A program made the position numbers and the translations under genes. A stretch of 17,816 bases of DNA from Erysipelotrichaceae bacterium (lineage in GTDB: Bacteria; Bacillota_I; Bacilli_A; Erysipelotrichales; Erysipelotrichaceae), in assembly GCA_003520745.1 (NCBI GenBank), contig DOUE01000040.1, forward strand, positions 1 to 17,816, read 5' to 3'. This document shows positions 7,418-13,815 of this stretch, piece by piece. The notes below the pieces were generated by a model. It was not told the DNA's origin. It made no database searches and saw only the letters and a list, made by a program, of their open reading frames with translations. How positions within the stretch are numbered: position 1 is the stretch's first letter; each line of letters begins with the position of its first letter.

Positions 7418-7426
7418 GGATAGAAT
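7398..7426 (+). promoter_or_regulatory. Candidate promoter of the lysR gene
   Basis: TTGTAT (7398-7403) and TAGAAT (7421-7426) are separated by 17 bases. The -10 matches five of six consensus bases and the -35 is weak. The palindrome 7401-7417 fills the spacer, so regulator binding should repress it. Confidence 0.45.
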
Positions 7427-7463
7427 AGGGCTACATCACGTCCTCTTGGACAAGGAAATCCCC

Positions 7464-8387
7464 ATGGACATCACCCAGCTCACCTATTTCGTCGCGATCG
7501 TGGAAAATCGCTTTAACTTGTCGATGACATCGAAGAAACTTCATCTTTCCCAACCCGCCCTCACTCAATACATCCGTAAGTTCGAAGATGAAGAGAAAAC
7601 GGAACTGTTCATCCGCTCCAACGGACGGTTGATCGGTTTGACCAACGTCGGGGAGAACTTCTATACCAACGCTAGGATCGTCCTAGCGCAGCATGAAAGA
7701 ATGCTAAAGGAATTACGGGAGAATACGACCTCGGTCAAGGGGTCGATCCGTATCGGGATCCCTCCGTTGATCTTAACCGTCTTGTTCACCGAAGTCCTTG
7801 CCCAACTCATCACGCGCAATCCCGAGATTCGCTTCGACGTGTTGGAGGAAGGGGCGTTCGACCTGCGCAAGAAACTGATCCTGCACGAGATCGACTTCGC
7901 GATCCTGCTTCAACCCTCCGATTTGAATCCGCAAAGTTTTCGTGAAGACGTCATCCACCAGGACGAACTTACCGCCTTCATGTCCATCCACAATCCTCTG
8001 GCACAAAAAAAGGTGATTTCCTGGACCGACTTGAAACATCGCAATTTAGCGATCTTCAGCGAATCCTTCATGATCCACCATCAACTGATACGCAAGTTCT
8101 CCAGCATCAACCTGGTCCCCCAAGTCGCCTTGACTTCTTCTTCCTGGGATTTCCTGCTTGAATCCACACGACCTTCCGACTTCATCACGATCCTGCCTTC
8201 TCCGATACGTCATCACATGTACTTCAACGACGTCGTCGAAGTCCCCTTCGACCATCCGATTTCCTGGCATGTCATTCTCGCCTATCCGTTGAAGTCCCAT
8301 TATAACCGAATTGAAACCTACACGCGTGACAGCATTCTGAATTACTTTCTCAAAGGAAAAGCGATCGAACCGATTTCCATCGGATGA
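7464..8387 (+). CDS. LysR-family transcriptional regulator of the hydroxybutyrate operon
   Basis: This 307-residue protein is of standard LysR length. The N-terminal winged helix-turn-helix spans about 3-62, with MTSKKLHLSQPALTQYIRKFE (21-41, opening with the helix-turn-helix) and a wing ending NVGENFY. The remainder (about 88-300) is the periplasmic-binding-protein-like effector domain, in which GIPPLI starts the first strand. ATG 7464 has AAGGAA seven bases upstream; a TTG six codons earlier in frame has no site. Its divergence from the five-gene operon and the dyads between them point to control of that operon. The effector may be 3-hydroxybutyrate, acetoacetate or a CoA ester; this is inference. 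Confidence 0.92.
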   Translation: MDITQLTYFVAIVENRFNLSMTSKKLHLSQPALTQYIRKFEDEEKTELFIRSNGRLIGLTNVGENFYTNARIVLAQHERMLKELRENTTSVKGSIRIGIPPLILTVLFTEVLAQLITRNPEIRFDVLEEGAFDLRKKLILHEIDFAILLQPSDLNPQSFREDVIHQDELTAFMSIHNPLAQKKVISWTDLKHRNLAIFSESFMIHHQLIRKFSSINLVPQVALTSSSWDFLLESTRPSDFITILPSPIRHHMYFNDVVEVPFDHPISWHVILAYPLKSHYNRIETYTRDSILNYFLKGKAIEPISIG

Positions 8388-8395
8388 TCGCTTTT
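8357..8395. terminator. Bidirectional terminator overlapping the 3' end of lysR
   Basis: AAAAGCGATC (8357-8366) pairs with GATCGCTTTT (8386-8395). Inside, CCGAT (8370-8374) pairs with ATCGG (8379-8383) around TTCC. T-rich tracts occur on both sides. The lysR stop codon (8385-8387) lies in the stem, and the converging minus-strand gene stops at 8397 directly next to it, so one hairpin serves both genes. Confidence 0.85.
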
Positions 8396-8396
8396 A

Positions 8397-9059
8397 TTAT
8401 TTCTTGAGCGATTGTTTATAAAGGGCGGCGGTTTTAAACCCCGCCTTCAACACGATCGACATTTCCTCATACCGTTTCTTCCGTGTCGCTTCACTGGGCG
8501 TACTGTAAAGATATCGCGCCCAATCCCGTTGATACCCCGGCGTCAAGGCATCGAATTTCGTCAACACCTCAAGGTCGGATTGAATCATCGAGCGCACTTC
8601 GTCGATGTATCCGATGTAGTCGCCGGTCGATTGGCTCGGGGCGGTCAGTGATCTTCCCTTCTGCGAGTACTTGATGCCAAGGACGGTGAACACATCGTCG
8701 AATGCGACCATGCGGTTGAAACGGAACGGGGTATGATCGATCGATCCGTCGGCGACGTCCACATTCAGTAAACCGAAGATCTCGTCGCGATGAACGTAGT
8801 CGGGATATCTCGGGTTCCCTTTCTTCGGATAGGCGATATACAGGATTCCTTCTTCGTTAAGCCGCTTTTCGTCCATGACGTCTCGGATCGTCGCGAGGAA
8901 TTCCGCTTTGTTGGTGGAGAAGGCGAAAATGCAGTCATGCTTGTTTATTCCGTCCGTGGTATTCAATGGAGCGAAAACGTGTTTCACATCGCTTGGACAG
9001 TTGACCAACGCGATCTGGGCATATTGACCCAGTTTCAGTTTCTCGATGATTTCAGACAT
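8397..9059 (-). CDS. YdeI/OmdA-like protein of unknown function
   Basis: This 220-residue soluble protein has no signal peptide. The C-terminal part (about 170-220), with LTPGYQRDWARYLYS and TRKKRYEEM, matches the C-terminal helical motif of the YdeI/OmpD-associated (OmdA) family. The N-terminal part (about 1-130, including LYIAYPKKG) resembles the small alpha/beta domain found with such proteins (DUF3052-like). The biochemical role is not known. ATG 9059 is chosen because GGGAGG lies five bases upstream. The frame is open to about 9299, but that stretch overlaps the divergent GH30 gene and reads as non-coding. It appears monocistronic and shares its spacer with the GH30 gene, with no evident functional link. 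Confidence 0.75.
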   Translation of the reverse strand: MSEIIEKLKLGQYAQIALVNCPSDVKHVFAPLNTTDGINKHDCIFAFSTNKAEFLATIRDVMDEKRLNEEGILYIAYPKKGNPRYPDYVHRDEIFGLLNVDVADGSIDHTPFRFNRMVAFDDVFTVLGIKYSQKGRSLTAPSQSTGDYIGYIDEVRSMIQSDLEVLTKFDALTPGYQRDWARYLYSTPSEATRKKRYEEMSIVLKAGFKTAALYKQSLKK

Positions 9060-9084
9060 GGTATCCTCCCGATTCATTACCTCC

Positions 9085-9090
9085 ATTATA
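9085..9090 (-). promoter_or_regulatory. Possible -10 element of the YdeI/OmdA-like gene
   Basis: A perfect TATAAT on the minus strand lies 25 bases before the ATG at 9059. No convincing -35 was found at 15-19 bases, so the promoter call is tentative. Confidence 0.35.
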
Positions 9091-9124
9091 CGAAAAGGAC
9101 ATGAATTTGCTTGCGATTTGATTA

Positions 9125-9138
9125 CGAAAACGCTTTCT
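9125..9138 (+). promoter_or_regulatory. cre-like site in front of the GH30 gene
   Basis: CGAAAACGCTTTCT fits the cre consensus TGWAANCGNTNWCA at 12 of 14 positions, with only the outermost bases differing. It overlaps the -35 region of the GH30 promoter, a repressing position for CcpA, and fits glucose repression of a glycosidase. Confidence 0.6.
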
Positions 9139-9154
9139 AAAAAGATTCGACCTG

Positions 9155-9163
9155 TGATACAAT
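9155..9163 (+). promoter_or_regulatory. Extended -10 promoter of the GH30 gene
   Basis: TGA-TACAAT is an extended -10 (TGn plus a hexamer matching five of six). The best -35 at a 17-18-base spacing is the weak TTTCTA/TTCTAA near 9134-9140, which lies in the cre-like site. The ATG is 26 bases further on. Confidence 0.55.
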
Positions 9164-9189
9164 ACGAATATAAACGAAAAAGGATTCCC

Positions 9190-10674
9190 ATGAACATGAC
9201 GAAACTCATTACAGCCGGTTTGACCTGCGCCCTGCTCTCTTCCTGCGCCCCGATCAAAGACCCCGTCGTTACCCCTGAAGACCCGAAGGTGTATCGCATC
9301 GGTTCTAGCGTCGAGGTGTATTTGTCGACGATGGATGCGTCGAATCTTTTTAACCATATGTCGGAAGACGCGATCGTGTATGATAAGAAAGACGCCCCGA
9401 AAACCGGGTTCGATGTGACGATCGATCCGAATAAAACCTACCAGAACATTTTGGGTGCCGGTGCGTCGTTCACCGACTCCGCCGCCTACCTCATCAACTC
9501 CGTCTTAAGCCCGCAACAACGCGATGAACTGATGGTCATGTTGTTCGACAAAGAAGACGGGATCGGACTGTCGTTCATCCGCCAGCCGATGGGGGCGTCG
9601 GATTTCGCCCGTGATTTCTACACCTATGACGATCAACCCAAAGGTCAGACGGATGAGGATCTTAGCGATTTCTCCATCGATCATGACCGGTCGGATATCC
9701 TGCCTTTATTGAAACAAACCCTTCTTCTGAATCCCGACCTTAAGATCATGGCCAGTCCTTGGAGTGCCCCGGGATGGATGAAAACCAGCGATAATACCGT
9801 CGGGGGTTCGCTGAAGCCTGAATACTACGAGGAATATGCACAGTATTTCGTGAAGTTCATCCAAGCCTATCAGCAAGAAGGAATCGAGATTTTCGCAATC
9901 ACCCCGCAGAATGAACCGCTTTATATCCCGAAACATTATCCAGGATTGGGCATGAGTGCCTACCAACAAGTCCAATTCATTCAGAAGGGGCTATACCCTG
10001 CATTTCAGGAAGCCGGGCTTTCCACGAAAATCCTGGCCTATGACCACAATTGGGATCGGAAGGATTTCCCCTTGGACGTATTGAAATCCATCCCTGAAAT
10101 GGTCGATGGCGTCGCATGGCATGTCTATGGCGGAAAAGTCATCGCACAGAGCGAAGTGTTCAACGAATTCCCCGAGCACGAGGTGTATTTTACCGAGGCT
10201 TCCGGGGGCGAATGGGTACCCCCCTTCGAAGCGGCGTTCCATGACCAAATCAAAAACGGCATCGATGTCTTCCGCAATCATTCACGCACCTATGTGTTAT
10301 GGAACATGGCGCTCGATGAAAACAACGGACCGACGGTCCCGGGTTTCGGTCGAAGCACATGCCGCGGCATCGTCACCGTCAACCAAGAAACCAAAGAACT
10401 GACCTACAACCTCGACTACTATTCGTTGGCGCACTTCAGTAAGTTCATGAAGAAGGATGCCTTACGGATCGATTCGACCAAGGCGGAGGGGAATTTCACC
10501 AGCGTCGCGTTCTTGAACCCGGATCTCTCCGTCAACCTCGTGGTTTATAATATGCAGAACACGGCGCGAAACGCCTTGATCCATCTGAATGAGCAGACGA
10601 TCGTCTACCCGATGCCCGCCAAGAGCGTCGCGACCTTGACGTTCAAGATCGAAATCACAAACGAACTTCAGTGA
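9190..10674 (+). CDS. GH30-family glycoside hydrolase, surface lipoprotein
   Basis: This 494-residue protein begins with a lipoprotein signal: a basic start, a short hydrophobic stretch and lipobox LSSC with Cys19, so it should be anchored outside the membrane. The catalytic domain is GH30-like (clan A), with SPWSAPGWMKT, acid/base Glu242 in TPQNEP and nucleophile Glu336 in YFTEASGG. A C-terminal beta-sandwich follows from about residue 390 and includes LVVYNMQN. The family includes glucosylceramidases, beta-1,6-glucanases, beta-glucosidases and beta-xylosidases. The sequence around KILAYDHNWDR recalls beta-1,6-glucanase-like members, but the substrate is unproven. ATG 9190 is preceded by AAGGA at a suitable distance and gives the lipoprotein signal. 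An upstream extension to 9046 would bury it. A GH3 glycosidase lies at the right end of the window. Confidence 0.92.
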   Translation: MNMTKLITAGLTCALLSSCAPIKDPVVTPEDPKVYRIGSSVEVYLSTMDASNLFNHMSEDAIVYDKKDAPKTGFDVTIDPNKTYQNILGAGASFTDSAAYLINSVLSPQQRDELMVMLFDKEDGIGLSFIRQPMGASDFARDFYTYDDQPKGQTDEDLSDFSIDHDRSDILPLLKQTLLLNPDLKIMASPWSAPGWMKTSDNTVGGSLKPEYYEEYAQYFVKFIQAYQQEGIEIFAITPQNEPLYIPKHYPGLGMSAYQQVQFIQKGLYPAFQEAGLSTKILAYDHNWDRKDFPLDVLKSIPEMVDGVAWHVYGGKVIAQSEVFNEFPEHEVYFTEASGGEWVPPFEAAFHDQIKNGIDVFRNHSRTYVLWNMALDENNGPTVPGFGRSTCRGIVTVNQETKELTYNLDYYSLAHFSKFMKKDALRIDSTKAEGNFTSVAFLNPDLSVNLVVYNMQNTARNALIHLNEQTIVYPMPAKSVATLTFKIEITNELQ

Positions 10675-10689
10675 AAATTGAAGTTTTTT
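10664..10689 (+). terminator. Terminator at the end of the GH30 gene
   Basis: AACTTCA (10664-10670) pairs with TGAAGTT (10679-10685) over an 8-base loop and is followed by TTTT. The stem includes the last sense codons and the stop codon lies in the loop. The stem is AT-rich, so termination may be incomplete, with read-through to tetR possible. Confidence 0.6.
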
Positions 10690-10690
10690 A

Positions 10691-10717
10691 TTGACAATGG
10701 ATGGGAAACGATATAAA
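10691..10717 (+). promoter_or_regulatory. Promoter of the tetR-membrane protein pair
   Basis: A perfect -35 TTGACA (10691-10696) is followed after 15 bases by TATAAA (10712-10717), which is short but usable; shifted registers at 16-17 bases are also AT-rich. It starts directly after the terminator of the previous gene. Confidence 0.65.
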
Positions 10718-10734
10718 TTTAACTTAGTTAAATT
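10716..10734. promoter_or_regulatory. TetR operator: perfect 19-bp palindrome
   Basis: AATTTAACT-T-AGTTAAATT is a perfect 9-bp inverted repeat with one central base. It overlaps the end of the -10 and the probable transcription start, and ends 12 bases before the tetR ATG. The position and form fit autorepression by the TetR protein. Confidence 0.8.
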
Positions 10735-10746
10735 ATGGAGGATGCG

Positions 10747-11340
10747 ATGTCGCAAGAAAAAACGTTGGATAAAAAAGAGAAGGTCATGGCGAAATTCACC
10801 GAGGCCGCCGCAGAAATCATAAAAACCGAAGGGTACAATGCCCTAACCGTTCGGAAAGTCGCCGAAAGGACGGAGTATTCATATCCGGCGATGTACCATT
10901 ATTTCAACGATCTAGATCATCTGTACGCCCTTTCGAAAGCACTCCTGATTCGCCAAACCGTCGATGAAATCCTGCTTCGTCTTCACAGTGACAATGTCCG
11001 ACAAGATGATCTCTATGGTGTTTTTAGGATTTATACCTTGTATTATTTCGAGAATCCCAATCTCTTTCGGTTTTTCAACGACAAGGCGATTCCTAGGAAA
11101 TATCTATCGTTGATCTATGAGAACACTCCTGATTTCAATTCGCTATGGCGGACCTCGTTCACAAAACAAGTCGCGCTCGGGCGGTGTAAAGTCGAAGAGA
11201 TCGATCTCCTTGCGAAAACAATCATCTATTCGATCCATGGAATGATCGCATTGGCATTGTCAAATAGCGGCGACCTTAATGAAGAAACCATCGTCGACCA
11301 ACTCTACTCAATCATGGACTATTTGCTTCGCAAAGCATGA
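10747..11340 (+). CDS. TetR-family transcriptional repressor
   Basis: This 197-residue protein has the family length. The N-terminal helix-turn-helix domain (about 8-55) contains NALTVRKVAERTEYSYPAMY and YHYFNDLDHLYAL, typical of TetR/AcrR repressors. The C-terminal ligand/dimer domain is helical and unrecognised. ATG 10747 is used because GGAGG (10737-10741) lies five bases before it; an ATG at 10735 overlaps that site. The perfect operator upstream indicates autoregulation. The next gene, a small membrane protein, starts 10 bases after the stop and is the likely target. The inducing ligand is unknown. Confidence 0.92.
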   Translation: MSQEKTLDKKEKVMAKFTEAAAEIIKTEGYNALTVRKVAERTEYSYPAMYHYFNDLDHLYALSKALLIRQTVDEILLRLHSDNVRQDDLYGVFRIYTLYYFENPNLFRFFNDKAIPRKYLSLIYENTPDFNSLWRTSFTKQVALGRCKVEEIDLLAKTIIYSIHGMIALALSNSGDLNEETIVDQLYSIMDYLLRKA

Positions 11341-11350
11341 AAGGAATTCT

Positions 11351-12037
11351 ATGAACAGCACTTCCTCTTTCTATCGTTTCACCGCCTATTGTACGCTCCT
11401 CATGGTGGGACTCATCCCGATTCAGATGACACTCTTCATCCTTCTTCCTCCACCGACCACTGTCTTGGGGTTTTTCGATTTGTACGCGAAGAGCTCTTTG
11501 CTGGGTCTTCTCAGTCTCGACTTTCTTTATCTCATCAACAATGTTTTGATTATCCCGCTCTACCTCGCCATCTATGCTTCCCTCAAACCGAAACTGGCTT
11601 CCGTTACGACACTGGCCTTGTTGTTGGGCTTAGTCGGCATCGCAGTCTATTATCCATCCAACCCTGCGTTCGAGTTTATCTCCTTGAGTATGAAATTCGC
11701 TCAAGCGACGAGCGAAGTCCAAAGAGTATCCTTACTTAGTGCCGGTGACGTCCTGTTAGCCGGTTATGTCGGCACGGCATTCAATACTTATTATGTCCTG
11801 AACGCGTTTACTTTAATCGTATTCTCACTTGCGATGAAGCGAAGTGGATATTACTCGAAATCCACCTCAACCGTCGGATTGATATCAGGTCTCTTGATGA
11901 TCATTCCGTCCACTTTCGGGACCATCGGCCTACTCTTTTCGGTGCTATCTTTGATTCCATGGATCATTTTCTCTATTCGTGTGATCATCGTTTTTCTTTC
12001 CCCAAGTTTTCAATCCAAAATCAACGCATTACTTTGA
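11351..12037 (+). CDS. Small polytopic membrane protein, DUF4386-like
   Basis: This 228-residue protein has about six hydrophobic segments, at roughly 12-32, 48-75, 82-102, 136-165, 175-193 and 197-217. The arrangement and phrases such as PPPTTVLGFFDLY, NNVLIIPLYLAIYASL and YYPSNPAFEF resemble DUF4386-type membrane proteins, which have no firmly established function. ATG 11351 follows AAGGAATTCT and lies 10 bases after tetR, so the two genes are cotranscribed. Because TetR regulators often control neighbouring membrane or efflux proteins, a role in membrane stress or export is possible but speculative. An in-frame start further left would overlap tetR and lacks a ribosome site. Confidence 0.75.
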   Translation: MNSTSSFYRFTAYCTLLMVGLIPIQMTLFILLPPPTTVLGFFDLYAKSSLLGLLSLDFLYLINNVLIIPLYLAIYASLKPKLASVTTLALLLGLVGIAVYYPSNPAFEFISLSMKFAQATSEVQRVSLLSAGDVLLAGYVGTAFNTYYVLNAFTLIVFSLAMKRSGYYSKSTSTVGLISGLLMIIPSTFGTIGLLFSVLSLIPWIIFSIRVIIVFLSPSFQSKINALL

Positions 12038-12085
12038 ATATCCCTGATTAATGGTTCGATGTACATAAACATCCTGATTCGCTTT

Positions 12086-12108
12086 AGGTCGGACTGTTCG
12101 ACCTTTTT
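12086..12108 (+). terminator. Terminator of the tetR-membrane protein operon
   Basis: AGGTCG (12086-12091) pairs with CGACCT (12099-12104), extended by one G-T pair, around the loop ACTGT and followed by TTTT. It lies 48 bases after the stop of the membrane protein gene. Confidence 0.85.
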
Positions 12109-12173
12109 AACGTCCTTGTCCCAGTTAAGCCAAGGATCTTAATGATATTGATTTTTCTGTGATTCTTATGTTG

Positions 12174-12182
12174 TGCTATACT
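12174..12182 (+). promoter_or_regulatory. Extended -10 promoter of the sigma/anti-sigma operon
   Basis: TGC-TATACT gives the TGn extension plus a hexamer matching five of six consensus bases, 16 bases before the ATG. No strong -35 stands out at 17-18 bases (a T-rich TTTCTG region). No typical ECF -35 AAC element was seen, so autoregulation by the encoded sigma is not evident. Confidence 0.5.
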
Positions 12183-12198
12183 GAAATCGGAGAATACC

Positions 12199-12711
12199 AT
12201 GAACTATAGCGAAGAAGACTTCGAGAACATCTATCGGGCGACATTCACACCCCTCAGTAAATACGTACTCTTTAAAGTGCAAAGTGTTTTCGATGCGCAA
12301 GATCTTGTTCAAGATGTTTACTATGACTTGTATAAGAGGATGTTGAAGGATAAGGAAATCATCGAGAATCCCTTGGCTTACTTGATGCAGATGGCGAACC
12401 ATGCGCTTACGCGCTACTATAAAGAGAAGTCGGTCCGTCCGATCACCTTGGGTGACGAGGATGCTTCGACAATCCAGGCGATCCCCGATGAATATGATTT
12501 GGAATCGGATGTTTTGGATAAAGTGAGTTTGGATGAACTCTGGGATGAAGTGGCAAGACTCCCTGAACTTGATCAGAAAATCATCGTCGCCCGGTTTCGA
12601 TTCGATCTGCGCTATGTCGAAATCGCAAATGCGTTGGGCATCCCTGAAAGCACCGTGAAAAGCAGGATGTATAAGGCGTTGGAAATCTTGAAGAAAAAGT
12701 TTTTAAAATAA
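12199..12711 (+). CDS. ECF-like sigma-70 family RNA polymerase sigma factor
   Basis: This 170-residue protein has only sigma regions 2 and 4, as in extracytoplasmic-function sigmas. Region 2 covers about 5-75, with FDAQDLVQDVYYDLYKRM for core and -10 contacts. Region 4 covers about 115-168, with LPELDQKIIVARF and the helix-turn-helix YVEIANALGIPESTVKSRMY. A GGAG site lies seven bases before the ATG. The gene directly downstream (49-base gap) encodes an RsgI-like membrane protein, so this sigma is probably held at the membrane and released on an outside signal. No region 3 is seen and the length is too short for SigI, which makes the RsgI-like partner unusual. The regulon is unknown. Confidence 0.9.
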   Translation: MNYSEEDFENIYRATFTPLSKYVLFKVQSVFDAQDLVQDVYYDLYKRMLKDKEIIENPLAYLMQMANHALTRYYKEKSVRPITLGDEDASTIQAIPDEYDLESDVLDKVSLDELWDEVARLPELDQKIIVARFRFDLRYVEIANALGIPESTVKSRMYKALEILKKKFLK

Positions 12712-12760
12712 TTTCGTCGAAAACCGGATGAGGCGACTCTATAAGGGTGAAAGGACTTAA

Positions 12761-13792
12761 GTGAAAAAAATGAACCAACTGAAAAAAAGCATCCACAAGA
12801 ACACATTCAACGAAGACACGATGTTGGCTCAGATTTATCAACGTGCCGAAATGGACGGCTTAAGATCCAAACGGTCTAATCACCGAAAGGAGCCACTCAT
12901 GAAAAAGAAAAGCATTTTCGTCTTCGGTCTGGCGGTCGTCGTTCTCTTCGGGATCGTCTTCGCCAACTCCCTGAACCTATTCAAACAGGATACATCCAAC
13001 GTCGTCGCGGCGATCGTCGCCGTCGACATCAACCCGAGTTTCGAATTATCCACCAACTCCGAAGGAATCGTATTGAAAGTCGAAGCGATGAATGAAGACG
13101 CGAAAACACTCGCCTCATCGGATTTGGTTGGAAAACCGGTCGCCGAAGCCATCGACCTGATCGTGCAGCGCGCCAGTCAATCCGGATTCATCGACATCGA
13201 AGATTTGGAAGATGATTATGTCGTCGTCAGTACGGTTCTGATGGAGAAAACCGCCGAAGCCGTCCGCGATCAACTTCATACCCAACTCCAGGATCGCATC
13301 CGTCTTAGCGATACCTTGCAAAGCATGAATGTCGTCGAATTGAAGGCTGAAAGAATCGCTCAGTTCGAAGCGAATGAAAAAGAAATCCCCTTGGGCTTGT
13401 ATGTTCTTAAGGGCATGGTCAACCTTCCTGACGGAACGGCAATGACAGTGAAAGAATTCTTCTCGAATGCCGAAAATAAAGAACAAGTGAAGAACAAAGT
13501 CCAGCTTACCGAGGCGACCCAGGAAAAAGTCCGTGAACGCATCGAGCTCGCACTCAACAAGCTTGAGAATGCGGGCGTCGACACGACCGAGCTGAGAACA
13601 CGGTTGCAGAACGCTTCGGTTGATCAGATGTTGCAGATTCAAAGTGAAGTGAGAAACAAACAAGAAGATCCGGGTCAAGGTGGAAACGATAACGGAAACG
13701 GCGACGGGAACACCAATGACGATTCCGGGAATCAACAAGGTTCCGGGAGTGATTCCGGCGGTTCCACAAGCGGTTCGGGTAAAGGAAGCTAA
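12761..13792 (+). CDS. RsgI-like membrane anti-sigma/sensor protein
   Basis: This 343-residue protein (from GTG 12761) is read as the partner of the preceding sigma. Residues 1-46 form a charged cytoplasmic segment (probable sigma-binding arm), and 51-69 are one transmembrane helix. Residues 80-145 match the extracytoplasmic domain of RsgI proteins, with VAVDINPSFEL at 87-97. In RsgI the Asn-Pro bond of this motif breaks autocatalytically, and Asn91-Pro92 are present. A helical region (160-300) and a low-complexity Gly/Ser/Asn/Asp tail (301-343) follow and could lie in the wall. AAGGA precedes the GTG by five bases. A stronger site (AAAGGAG, 12886-12892) precedes an in-frame ATG at 12899, which would give a 297-residue form beginning just before the membrane helix. 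Regulation of the sigma is inferred. Confidence 0.82.
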   Translation: MKKMNQLKKSIHKNTFNEDTMLAQIYQRAEMDGLRSKRSNHRKEPLMKKKSIFVFGLAVVVLFGIVFANSLNLFKQDTSNVVAAIVAVDINPSFELSTNSEGIVLKVEAMNEDAKTLASSDLVGKPVAEAIDLIVQRASQSGFIDIEDLEDDYVVVSTVLMEKTAEAVRDQLHTQLQDRIRLSDTLQSMNVVELKAERIAQFEANEKEIPLGLYVLKGMVNLPDGTAMTVKEFFSNAENKEQVKNKVQLTEATQEKVRERIELALNKLENAGVDTTELRTRLQNASVDQMLQIQSEVRNKQEDPGQGGNDNGNGDGNTNDDSGNQQGSGSDSGGSTSGSGKGS

Positions 13793-13815
13793 AAACGAGA
13801 GTTCGCTCTCGTTTT
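13792..13815. terminator. Bidirectional terminator of the sigma operon and the GNAT gene
   Basis: AAAACGAGAG (13792-13801) pairs perfectly with CTCTCGTTTT (13806-13815) over a TTCG tetraloop. On each strand the stem ends in a T-run. It starts in the stop codon of the RsgI-like gene and ends one base before the stop of the converging acetyltransferase gene. Confidence 0.9.

Noticed and set aside
9060..9299. N-terminal extension of the YdeI/OmdA-like gene
   Set aside because: The added 80 codons overlap the GH30 promoter and signal peptide and resemble no protein domain. ATG 9059 has GGGAGG at the right distance.
12038..12198. Possible small gene between the membrane protein and the sigma factor
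   Set aside because: No frame with a start, ribosome site and reasonable length was found; the spacer is explained by a terminator and a promoter.
13115..13738. A 207-codon open frame antisense to the RsgI-like gene
   Set aside because: It overlaps a gene with a clear domain and good ribosome site, and has no start signal of its own.
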